Shown here: one piece after another, positions 37,710 to 46,746 of the stretch | How positions within the stretch are numbered: the first letter of the stretch is position 1 | Layout: each line of letters opens with the position of its first letter | Assembly (NCBI GenBank): GCA_036376245.1 | Contig: DASVAS010000053.1 | Location: 62,001-126,000 of the forward strand | Origin: DATARR01 sp036376245 | GTDB lineage: Bacteria > Acidobacteriota > Thermoanaerobaculia > Multivoradales > UBA5704 | DNA: 64,000 nt | Direction of reading: 5' to 3' | The notes under the pieces: generated by a model | The model's database searches: none | What the model saw: the letters and a program-made list of their open reading frames with translations, nothing else | What the model was told of the DNA's origin: nothing | Made by a program: the position numbers and the translations under genes

Positions 37710-38535
37710 GGGACAACCCTCCCGCGAGAACGGGCAGCCGGATGGGGATCGCGGCGAGGCGGCTCTCCAGGAGCGCCAGGATCTCCGCGGGATCGCGGGC
37801 GCCGTCGAGGGCCGGCGGGCCCTCCGGATCGAGGACGGCGAGGCGCTGGAGCAGCCGCCGGAGCCGGCGCCGCCACGGGGTCGGGAAATCCCACTTCGCC
37901 AGGATCTCCTGATATCCCGGGGGGTCCGCGAGGAATCCCGCGAGCTGCCGGGCCAGCCCGGCGAGATCGCCCGCGAAGACCATGATCTCCTCCAGGTTGC
38001 TGGCGACGAGGTCCTCGACGGCGGCGGCGGACATCCGGCGCGAGAGCGTGGCGTCCGGATTATCGGAGACGATCTTGTAGCAATGGACCAGCTCGGCCGT
38101 GGAGAACCGGCAGGCGATGGGGAAGAACCCCGCCGCCTCGGACTCGTACACCCACGGCAGCGAGTACTCCTCCTCCATCCGTTCCACCGTGAGGACGGGC
38201 GCGGTCGGCCGCGGGCTGTCGATCACGAGTTGGGGATACCAGGAGGCGCCGCTCGCGGCGTCGGAGATCTTGTGGGCGACGACGCCCTCGCCCAGGGGGC
38301 GCTGGCGATGGCCGCCAAGCCCGACGTTGATCCAGGCGCGGCTCATGACGCCGCCGGAAGCGAGGTGGAGGTAGGCGGTCGCCGCCGCAGCCGCCGCCTT
38401 GCCATGACCGGAGAGGATGAGCCAGCCCTCCCGGCCGCGGTAGACCGCGAACGGCGCTTCCTCCACCACCTCCATCCTGAACCGCTCCACCAGGGGGCGG
38501 GCCTCAGCGAGCAGGGCTACGACGAAGCGAAGCAT
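37696..38535 (-). CDS. Nucleoside-phosphorylase-like protein (MTA/SAH nucleosidase superfamily)
   Basis: A protein of about 279 residues from ATG 38535 (an upstream GTG/ATG frame to 38571 exists). LILSGHGKAAAAAATAYLHL and AWINVGLGGH resemble the phosphate/ribose-binding glycine blocks of the phosphorylase superfamily, and VYESEAAGFFPIACRF resembles the DMEgAA ribose-binding motif with Glu kept. The C-terminal 90 residues are Arg/Leu-rich and outside the domain. The overlap with the SPL-like gene suggests a shared pathway, perhaps processing the SAM-derived or nucleoside product of the radical enzyme. That role is inference. Confidence 0.75.
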   Translation of the reverse strand: MLRFVVALLAEARPLVERFRMEVVEEAPFAVYRGREGWLILSGHGKAAAAAATAYLHLASGGVMSRAWINVGLGGHRQRPLGEGVVAHKISDAASGASWYPQLVIDSPRPTAPVLTVERMEEEYSLPWVYESEAAGFFPIACRFSTAELVHCYKIVSDNPDATLSRRMSAAAVEDLVASNLEEIMVFAGDLAGLARQLAGFLADPPGYQEILAKWDFPTPWRRRLRRLLQRLAVLDPEGPPALDGARDPAEILALLESRLAAIPIRLPVLAGGLSHDLR

Positions 38536-38644
38536 GGGCTCTCCAGCAAACCGCCGGATCCGCCGGCTCACAGGGGTATCCTCTCAATCTGATAGGGAAT
38601 CGTCAAATTCTGCGACGCCGACCGGGAGATAATCCCTCCGCCTT

Positions 38645-39865
38645 ATGTCCGGCCTCGATCCGCTCCCCCTGATTCTCTTCGCGCTCACCTACCTGGGGCT
38701 CGCCCTGGGGCGCATCCCCGGGCTCAAGCTGGACCGCACCGGGTTCGCGGTGCTGGGGGCCGTCGCCTTCCTGGCCACGGGGTCGATCTCCGTGGAGGAG
38801 GCCAAGGCGGCGGTGGACGCGCCGACTCTGGCGGTGCTCTTCGGGATGATGCTGCTCTCCGCCCAATACCAGCTCTCCGGACTGTACGCGGCCATCGGGC
38901 AGCGGCTGGCCCGGGTCGAAGATCCCCGCCGGCTGCTCCTGGGCACCATCGTGGTCACGGCCCTGCTTTCGGCGGTGCTCACCAACGACGTCACCTGCTT
39001 CGCCCTGACGCCCCTGCTCGGGAGCTCCCTGATCGCCTCCGGCCGGCGTCCCCTTCCCTACCTGCTGGCCCTGGCCTGCGCCAGCAACATCGGCAGCGCG
39101 CTGACGCCGATCGGCAACCCGCAGAACATCCTCATCGCCCAGAGCCTGCGGCTCCCCTTCCTGCCCTTCGTGCTGGACTGCGCGGCGCCGGTCGTCCTCT
39201 CGCTGGCGGCGCTCTACTGGATCGCCGGATGGCGGATAGAGGAAGAGAAGACGTTCAAGGACACCAGGGACAGCAAGGACATAGAGGATGTTCCTCTTCA
39301 GCGTTCCGAGGCGGTGAAAGGGGTCGTTCTGACGGTCGCGGCGATCGCTCTCTTCCTCTCGCCCGTCCCCGCGCCGTTGACGGCCCTGGGAATCGCCGGG
39401 GTGGTGCTCACCAGCCGGCGCATGCACACCCGGGACATGCTGGCCCTGGTGGACTGGCACCTGCTCGCCCTCTTCGTGAGCCTCTTCATCGTGGGCCGGG
39501 GCTTCGAGGTCTCCGGATGGACGCAGGCCGCCCGCGACGGCCTGGCCGCCGCCGGCATGGACCTCAGCCATCCGGCGATCCTGGTGGTCGCGGTCGCGTT
39601 GCTGGGTCTGGTGGTGGGCAATGTGCCGGCGGTGATTCTCCTGCTGCCGTTCGTGGACCGGCAGCCGGCGACCGGCTACGCGCTGGCGCTGTTCAGCACC
39701 TTCGCGGGCAACGCCGTGCTGGTCGGGAGCATCGCGAACCTCATCGTGGCCGAGCAGGCGGAGCGGCTGGGCGTCCCGTTCGGCTTCCGGGAGCACCTGC
39801 GGACCGGTCTGCCCGTGACCCTGGTCTCCCTGGCGCTGGCGGCGGTGGCCCTGCTGCTCTGGTAG
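38645..39865 (+). CDS. SLC13/ArsB/CitMHS-family ion transporter
   Basis: A 406-residue membrane protein with about ten hydrophobic segments. LSAVLTNDVTCFALTPLL and SNIGSALTPIGNPQNILIA form the first re-entrant substrate loop of the ion-transporter superfamily (PF03600), and LVVGNVPAVILLLPF with FAGNAVLVGSIANLIVAEQA the second. Substrates in the family include arsenite, citrate and other dicarboxylates, and Na+; these motifs do not decide. A cytoplasmic loop at about residues 199-220 (EEEKTFKDTRDSKDIEDVP) is encoded by a 9-nt-periodic sequence that looks like a repeat insertion. GATAAT lies 11 nt before the ATG. Confidence 0.85.
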   Translation: MSGLDPLPLILFALTYLGLALGRIPGLKLDRTGFAVLGAVAFLATGSISVEEAKAAVDAPTLAVLFGMMLLSAQYQLSGLYAAIGQRLARVEDPRRLLLGTIVVTALLSAVLTNDVTCFALTPLLGSSLIASGRRPLPYLLALACASNIGSALTPIGNPQNILIAQSLRLPFLPFVLDCAAPVVLSLAALYWIAGWRIEEEKTFKDTRDSKDIEDVPLQRSEAVKGVVLTVAAIALFLSPVPAPLTALGIAGVVLTSRRMHTRDMLALVDWHLLALFVSLFIVGRGFEVSGWTQAARDGLAAAGMDLSHPAILVVAVALLGLVVGNVPAVILLLPFVDRQPATGYALALFSTFAGNAVLVGSIANLIVAEQAERLGVPFGFREHLRTGLPVTLVSLALAAVALLLW

Positions 39866-39868
39866 GGG

Positions 39869-40366
39869 TCAGTCCAGGGCGTCCGCGAGCCGCCGGATCT
39901 GCTCGACGTAGATCTCCGCCCGGCGCTCCGCCACGAAGTCCATCCCCAGCATCAACGCCGACTGGACCATCAGGCCGATCGCGGCCGCCCACAGCGTCTG
40001 GCGGTCCCGGAACAGGAAGAATCCCAGGACTCCCAGGGCCAGCAGGGCGATCTCGATCCAGCGGTAGAGCGCGAAGCTCTTCTGGACCCTCTCCATCCGC
40101 GGCGTCTCCGCGGCGACGTAGCCGCGCGGCTCGACGGCGAGCTGCTTGTGGAGGGCGAGCTTCTGGGCGTCCGTGCGGAAGTAGACCGTCCCGCCGACGA
40201 CGAGTTGAATCAGGGCGATGGCCGCCAGGGGATAGCCCATGCCCCGGTAGGGGCTCCCGGTCCGCCAGAGGAAGACGGCGGCCGCCACGGCCGCCATCCC
40301 CACCAGCATGAACAGCAGGCTCTCGCGCTTCTCCGCCGTGAAGTAGCGGATGATCGCCACGTGCAT
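39869..40366 (-). CDS. Conserved hypothetical four-helix membrane protein
   Basis: A protein of about 165 residues from ATG 40366 (MHVAIIRYFTAEKRESLLFM); GTG 40384 is also possible. Hydrophobic segments are LLFMLVGMAAVAAAVFLW, PLAAIALIQLVVGGTVYF, WIEIALLALGVLGFFLF and LWAAAIGLMVQSALMLG, with a soluble loop (TDAQKLALHKQLAVEP) between two and three. I do not recognise a function. It is convergent with the transporter three bases away and lies downstream of another small membrane protein. Confidence 0.65.
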   Translation of the reverse strand: MHVAIIRYFTAEKRESLLFMLVGMAAVAAAVFLWRTGSPYRGMGYPLAAIALIQLVVGGTVYFRTDAQKLALHKQLAVEPRGYVAAETPRMERVQKSFALYRWIEIALLALGVLGFFLFRDRQTLWAAAIGLMVQSALMLGMDFVAERRAEIYVEQIRRLADALD

Positions 40367-40411
40367 GTCGTTGACGGGGTTCACACCAGGATCTTCAGCG
40401 GGTTGAAGGCT

Positions 40412-40798
40412 TCAGTGCGCGCGGAGGGCGCGGGCGATCAGTCCGATACCGCCGAACAGGAGCACCAGCATGATCAGGGTGTTGAACAGGCTTGTGCTGC
40501 GGAAGTAGATCTCCAGGTTCATCAGGATGCCGGCGAGGATGATCACCGAGCCGGCGATCAGCAGCAGCCAGCCGATCCTGGAACGGCCGTTGAAGAACAG
40601 GATGCCGACACCGAAGATGAACGGCACCAGGCTCAATCCGAAGGCGTTGTAGCCCCAGAGGTGCCAGAAGCCGCTCGTCACCGTCACCTGCTGGGTCAGC
40701 AGGTACCCTCCGGCGACGGCCATGGCAAGGCCGAGCAGAAACTCGCCCAGACCTCCAGGGGTACCGCCAGCGCCGCGAAACCGAGCCTCGTCATCCAT
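40412..40798 (-). CDS. Small hypothetical membrane protein
   Basis: About 128 residues from ATG 40798, chosen because AGGAGG lies five bases upstream. The predicted hydrophobic segments are FLLGLAMAVAGGYLLTQ, LSLVPFIFGVGILFF, GWLLLIAGSVIILAGILM and LFNTLIMLVLLFGGIGLIA. A Gly-rich cytoplasmic N-terminus precedes them. No known domain is apparent. It may be co-transcribed with the next membrane gene (45 nt gap). Confidence 0.65.
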   Translation of the reverse strand: MDDEARFRGAGGTPGGLGEFLLGLAMAVAGGYLLTQQVTVTSGFWHLWGYNAFGLSLVPFIFGVGILFFNGRSRIGWLLLIAGSVIILAGILMNLEIYFRSTSLFNTLIMLVLLFGGIGLIARALRAH

Positions 40799-40835
40799 CA
40801 CGGCCTCCTAAGGAACGGGTCAGATCATATCGCCT

Positions 40836-41435
40836 TCAGAGGCGGCGCAGGATCAGGTGCCGGTAGGAGCCGACGGACGGCTCGTCGCGCTCGACCGCGA
40901 AGGGAGCGCCGGAGCGGGCCAGGATCTCGCCCATGCGGCGGTTGGTGCTGGTGAAGACAAAGTCGAGGAGGGCGAGGCCGGCCCGCTGAAGCGCTCCCAG
41001 GCGGGCGCCGTCGGGCACGAACTTGTCGAACACCGCGAGACGCCCGCCGGGGCGCAGCACCCGCGCCGCCTCCCGCAGGCAGCGGACGGGGTCCGGGATC
41101 ACCTCCAGGACCATGTGGAGGATGGCGGCGTCGAAGGAGGCGTCCGGCAGGTCGAGGGCCATGCCGTCCAGGACGCGGAACTCGATCCCGGGGCGGGCGT
41201 GGGCCCGGGCCTGCCGCAGCATGGCCGGCGTGACGTCCGCCGCCAGCACGTCGACTTCGGGAGGGATGAAGGGCAGGTCGGCCCCCGTACCGCAGCCGAT
41301 CACGATCAGGCGCTCGCCGGGCGTCAGCTCCAGCAGGCGGACCGAATGCCGCCGCTGGTCGTGGAATTTCGTCACCCGGTCGTAGTGGGGCGCCCAGATC
41401 GTGTAGCGGAAGCGGAGCCAGGTGTTCGAGGGCAT
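40836..41435 (-). CDS. Class I SAM-dependent methyltransferase
   Basis: A 199-residue enzyme with the SAM-binding motif I in LIVIGCGTGADLPF, the acidic strand end in VDVLAADVTPAMLRQAR, and motif IV region DASFDAAILHMVLEVIPDP followed by LRPGGRLAVFDKF. The start (LRFRYTIWAPHYDRVTKFHD) resembles small phospholipid N-methyltransferases and UbiE-like enzymes. The substrate is unproved. The likely -10 TATGCT is about eight bases before the ATG. A hairpin terminator from the upstream gene lies at 41480-41516. Confidence 0.85.
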   Translation of the reverse strand: MPSNTWLRFRYTIWAPHYDRVTKFHDQRRHSVRLLELTPGERLIVIGCGTGADLPFIPPEVDVLAADVTPAMLRQARAHARPGIEFRVLDGMALDLPDASFDAAILHMVLEVIPDPVRCLREAARVLRPGGRLAVFDKFVPDGARLGALQRAGLALLDFVFTSTNRRMGEILARSGAPFAVERDEPSVGSYRHLILRRL

Positions 41436-41479
41436 CCGGGAAGCATATCCGGGGACTCGAAGGACGGGTAAAAAAGGGT

Positions 41480-41516
41480 GGGTAGAGGCGTGCCCGGAGG
41501 GGGCACGCCTCTACCC
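41480..41516 (-). terminator. Strong hairpin terminator, also a TAGAGRCG-family palindrome (copy C)
   Basis: The arms 41480-41495 and 41501-41516 are perfectly complementary over 16 bases around a five-base loop. On the minus strand the hairpin is followed by ACCCTTTTTTACC, so it has the form of an intrinsic terminator for the SPASM-like gene that ends at 41561. The outer sequence GTAGAGGCG/CGCCTCTAC belongs to the same family as the hairpins at 340-612 and 10261-10322. Confidence 0.8.
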
Positions 41517-41560
41517 GAGGGGAGAGATTGCAACGAGGAGCCGGAGCCGCCCGGAGGGGC

Positions 41561-42943
41561 TCAGAACGGCATCCTCAGGTAGCCGAGATCCTCGCGGTGG
41601 CCCGCCGGGGGGACCGTCTCGCGGGACGACTCTTCGAAAAACGCGCGGACCTGCAACGGGTCCAGCTGCGCCAGGCGGTGGTAGAAGCGGAGGGCCGCCT
41701 CGACTTCCATCCGCCAGAGGGAGCAGCGGTCTTCCGCCGGCTCCCGGGGATCATCCTCTTGCGAGGAAGCGACGTAGGAGCTGTGGCCGCAGACGTGCCG
41801 GGCCCAGCAGTTCCGGCAGGCGAGAGGGGCGGCCTGCGCTTCCACGTGGCCCTGCTCGTCCTCCTCGTCAGGCTCGCTCCAGAGGTCGGGGGTCAGCCGG
41901 ACGTCCTGGTCGAAGGCCGACCGCGGGAAGAGATTCGCCATCGCCATCAGCCCGGCCAGGCTGCCGCGCTCCCCCAGGGAACGCTCCAGAGGCTCGCTCC
42001 GCATCAGCCGGTCGACGATCCGGGTGAGGGGCTTGAAGTCGATCGGCAGCCGGCGGGCGGACAGCTCGTCCGCGATCTCTGCGCAGACCGCCATCAGGTC
42101 GTTCCGGATCTCCCGCGACCGGCCGGGCCGGGACGCGGCCGGGCCGTCCTCCAGGATGGTGGCGTCCAGGCGGCGAACGCCGGTCCGCTTCGCCCACTCC
42201 CAGAGGTCCAGAAGGCGTCCCTGGTCCAGCCTGCAATGGACCGTCAGACGGTCCCCGAGGAGGTCCAGCAGAAGGCGCACCGGGGTCTCGGCGCTCCAGG
42301 CGTCCCGCACACGATGATTGGCATAGAAGCCGGACGCCGGCGCCGGGTAGCTGCCGCAGAGCAGGCGGACCTGGAGCGGCAGGGAGGCCAGGAACCCCGC
42401 CCTTTCCGGCGTCACCTCTCCGGCGTTCAGCGTCAGGTCGCAGGAAAGGTCCTGGTGGAGCGCGCCGGCCAGCCGGGTCGCCTCGACGACGATCCGCTCC
42501 AGCAGCCGCTTGCCGGGGAAAACCCCGTCCCAGCCCAGGTGGAGCTTCACCCGGCCCGTGCCGGCGCTCTGCTTGAACACGCAGCCGACCATCTCCAGGG
42601 CCGCGGCTTCCTCATCCTGTCCGATCCGGACGTGCAGCTCGTCGTCGATCCGGTAGATGGAGCCGAGCCGCCATCCGGGGAGCCCCTCGGCGGGGGTGCT
42701 CCAGCCGGCTCCGCCCTCGCTGGTCAGCAGGTCCTCGTTGACCAGCCAGCCCAGCAGGTCCTCGTCCAGGTCGCCCGTCTCCAACGCCGGGGCGACGTGG
42801 AACTGAAGCTCCTCAGGAACCTCCACCACCGCCGCGCGCTCCATGTCGTAGATCAAGCCACAGGAGCCATCCCCCTCGATCAGCGGGTGCATGGCTCGCA
42901 TCCGCAGAGCGCCCGGAATGGGCATGGTGGTCATGGGGAGCAT
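41561..42943 (-). CDS. Radical-SAM/SPASM peptide-maturase-like protein lacking the radical-SAM cysteines
   Basis: A 460-residue protein. The N-terminus (MHPLIEGDGSCGLIYDMERA, then ELQFHVAPALETGDLDEDLL) looks like the leader-recognition start of peptide maturases. The C-terminus has CRNCWARHVCGH and later RCSLWRMEVEAALRFYHRL, close to the SPASM end of such enzymes. In between, GWDGVFPGKRLLERIV and LTLNAGEVTPERAGFLASL align by eye with the usual GGEPLL and NGT regions, but no Cx3Cx2C exists anywhere, and the fourth SPASM Cys is Ser (CGHSS). It should therefore not cleave SAM. It may bind a peptide or be a regulatory partner. AGGAGG precedes ATG 42943. No maturase or clear precursor is adjacent. 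Confidence 0.6.
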   Translation of the reverse strand: MLPMTTMPIPGALRMRAMHPLIEGDGSCGLIYDMERAAVVEVPEELQFHVAPALETGDLDEDLLGWLVNEDLLTSEGGAGWSTPAEGLPGWRLGSIYRIDDELHVRIGQDEEAAALEMVGCVFKQSAGTGRVKLHLGWDGVFPGKRLLERIVVEATRLAGALHQDLSCDLTLNAGEVTPERAGFLASLPLQVRLLCGSYPAPASGFYANHRVRDAWSAETPVRLLLDLLGDRLTVHCRLDQGRLLDLWEWAKRTGVRRLDATILEDGPAASRPGRSREIRNDLMAVCAEIADELSARRLPIDFKPLTRIVDRLMRSEPLERSLGERGSLAGLMAMANLFPRSAFDQDVRLTPDLWSEPDEEDEQGHVEAQAAPLACRNCWARHVCGHSSYVASSQEDDPREPAEDRCSLWRMEVEAALRFYHRLAQLDPLQVRAFFEESSRETVPPAGHREDLGYLRMPF

Positions 42944-43095
42944 CTTTCCGTCCTCCTACAGTGCCGCGAGTGATGGATGAGCCGTCTCCCTCTGACTTCG
43001 AGTGACCTGCACGGCCTGTCCATTTCATCGCCTCTACTACCGAGGTTACCGCAGAGCCCTTTTCCGGGACAAAATTCAAAAAATTCGTTGAAAAT

Positions 43096-43110
43096 CCCCA
43101 GAAATCGGGG
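43096..43110 (-). terminator. Weak hairpin terminator downstream of the S9 peptidase gene
   Basis: On the minus strand CCCC and GGGG pair around GATTTCT, about 42 nt beyond the S9 stop at 43152, followed by ATTTTC and a further T-rich run. The stem is short, so it is a candidate only. The surrounding 208-bp gap is locally AT-rich and must also carry the promoter of the SPASM-like gene. Confidence 0.4.
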
Positions 43111-43151
43111 GTTTGCGGAATCCTCGCCGCAATGCGCAACGAAAGATCCTC

Positions 43152-45203
<2,052 letters not shown>

Positions 45204-45284
45204 CAGAGTCTCCGTTGGGCGTTGAAGAGCACGGAGACTCTAACCCGGGAGCCTGCGCGACAGAAAGCGTCAGCGCCTGAAAAC

Positions 45285-45390
45285 AAGGACCTAAAGGACC
45301 TAAACGACCTAAAGGACCTAAAGGACCCAAAGGACGACAACTCAGATGTCCTTTACGTCCTTTGGGTCCTTTGGGTCGTTTAGGTCCTTT
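45285..45390. repeat. Inverted repeat of 9-nt units (consensus AAAGGACCT)
   Basis: The left arm (45285-45335) is about five and a half copies of a nine-base unit and the right arm (45348-45390) is five inverted copies, with a 12-base centre. Over 43 bases the arms match at 39. A variant unit containing AAACGACC occupies the matching place in both arms, so the arms pair as a hairpin rather than as random tandem copies. It lies in the 209-bp spacer between the M48 gene and the S9 gene, both on the minus strand. The rest of the spacer shows nothing clear. Confidence 0.85.
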
Positions 45391-45412
45391 GCTTTAGATC
45401 TCTAACCCAGCC

Positions 45413-46720
45413 TCACATGCAGTTCCCATCCCTCTCCATCTCCAGGACGTAGTCCTGGATGCGCGCCGTGTCGCTGGCGTCGGGGGCCAGCTCGGCGTAG
45501 CGGCGGAACTGGACGCAGGCGTCCCGGAGCTCTTCCCGCTCGTAGAGGAGCAGGCCCAGCTCGCGATGGGGGGCGGGCCGGCGCGGGTCCAGCTCGATCG
45601 CCTTGCGGAAGCAGTTCTCGGCCTCACCCCGCAGCCGGCGCTGGGGTCCAGGCTCCTTCGCGGCGGCGGCCTGCGCCAGCCGGAGACGGCCCTCCAGGAA
45701 ATGGGTCTCGGGGTCTTCCGGCATCCAGTTCCGCGCCTTCTCCAGCTCGCTCTCCGCCAGCTTCAGCCGGCCGTTCTCGATGTTCAGGCGGGCGTCGTCC
45801 CGCACGACCGGGCGGATGCGCCGGGAGAAGTCGCTTTCCCGCTCCGCGGCCACGGCCTCCGGAACCTCCGCGGACGCCGGATGCGCGGCGACATAGCGAC
45901 GGGTGTTCTCGATGCGCTCGCTCAGGCGCGGATGGCTGCCGAAGAAGAAGGCCTCCATCTTCTTGGGCTCGCCGCGGTCGTCCAGGAGAGCCTGGTAGAC
46001 CTTCGGCGCCTCCTGGAGGTCGTAGCCGGCCGTGGAGAGCTTGGCGAAGCCGCCATGGTCCGCCTCGATCTCCAATCCCCGGCCGTAGCCGTTGACCGAG
46101 GCCAGGAAGGCGAGCTGCAGCCCGAGGCCCACGATCAGGTCCGACATCACGCCGATGGCGGCGGCCTCCGACCAGTCGCCGTGTTCGAGGGCGTCTCCCT
46201 GGGCGTCGGCGACGACGATCGCCGCGGCGATCGCCGCCAGGGTCAGGCCGATCTGTTTGTTCTGGGCGCTCCGCTGGTACCGCACCATGTGACGGTTCTC
46301 GACGTGCGTCATCTCGTGGCCGACCACGGTGGCGATCTGATCCTCGTTCTCCATCCGCGCCAGCAGCCCCGTGTGCACATAGATCGAGCCGTGCGGGTAG
46401 GCGAAGGCGTTCAGGGTCGGGTCCTCGATCACCCGCACCCGGTAGCGGATCGCCGGATTGGCGGCCATGCCCGGGGGGTTCAGGCGGTTGACGACCTGCT
46501 CCAGGTAGGAATCCAGGAGCGGGTCCTCGTACAGCTTGACCTTCTCAAGGAGCTTCTTCTCCTCCTCACGGGCCTGCTCCCAGAGCGCCATCTCGTCCCG
46601 GAGGGGCTCGAAGGTCGCCCCCTGGCTGGAGATCGGCGGCAGTTGGGTGGAAACGCAGGACGCGGTAAACAGCAGCATCGTCGCGAGGGCAACGGCGCGG
46701 TACGCGGCGGTATGGCGCAT
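45413..46720 (-). CDS. M48 metallopeptidase lipoprotein with TPR-like C-terminus
   Basis: A 435-residue lipoprotein (lipobox in LLFTASCVS). Zinc ligands are in VVGHEMTHVENRH (HExxH) and GLEIEADHGG (ExxxD). Residues of about 60-270 form the M48 domain (LDSYLEQVVNRLNP, LNAFAYPHGSIYVHTGLL). The last 130 residues contain helical repeats (LKLAESELEKARNWMPEDPE and CFRKAIELDPRRPAPHRELG) typical of TPRs, as in BepA/YfgC-type periplasmic peptidases that maintain outer-membrane assembly. AGGAGG precedes ATG 46720. This gene is a natural partner for the many barrels in the region. Confidence 0.9.
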   Translation of the reverse strand: MRHTAAYRAVALATMLLFTASCVSTQLPPISSQGATFEPLRDEMALWEQAREEEKKLLEKVKLYEDPLLDSYLEQVVNRLNPPGMAANPAIRYRVRVIEDPTLNAFAYPHGSIYVHTGLLARMENEDQIATVVGHEMTHVENRHMVRYQRSAQNKQIGLTLAAIAAAIVVADAQGDALEHGDWSEAAAIGVMSDLIVGLGLQLAFLASVNGYGRGLEIEADHGGFAKLSTAGYDLQEAPKVYQALLDDRGEPKKMEAFFFGSHPRLSERIENTRRYVAAHPASAEVPEAVAAERESDFSRRIRPVVRDDARLNIENGRLKLAESELEKARNWMPEDPETHFLEGRLRLAQAAAAKEPGPQRRLRGEAENCFRKAIELDPRRPAPHRELGLLLYEREELRDACVQFRRYAELAPDASDTARIQDYVLEMERDGNCM

Positions 46721-46746
46721 GGCTCCTCCTGAGGAGAGATCTCCTT

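Noticed and set aside
45285..45390. Intrinsic terminator of the M48 gene
   Set aside because: The hairpin is far too long (43-base arms) and no T run follows directly. It is better described as an inverted repeat element, although it may impede transcription.
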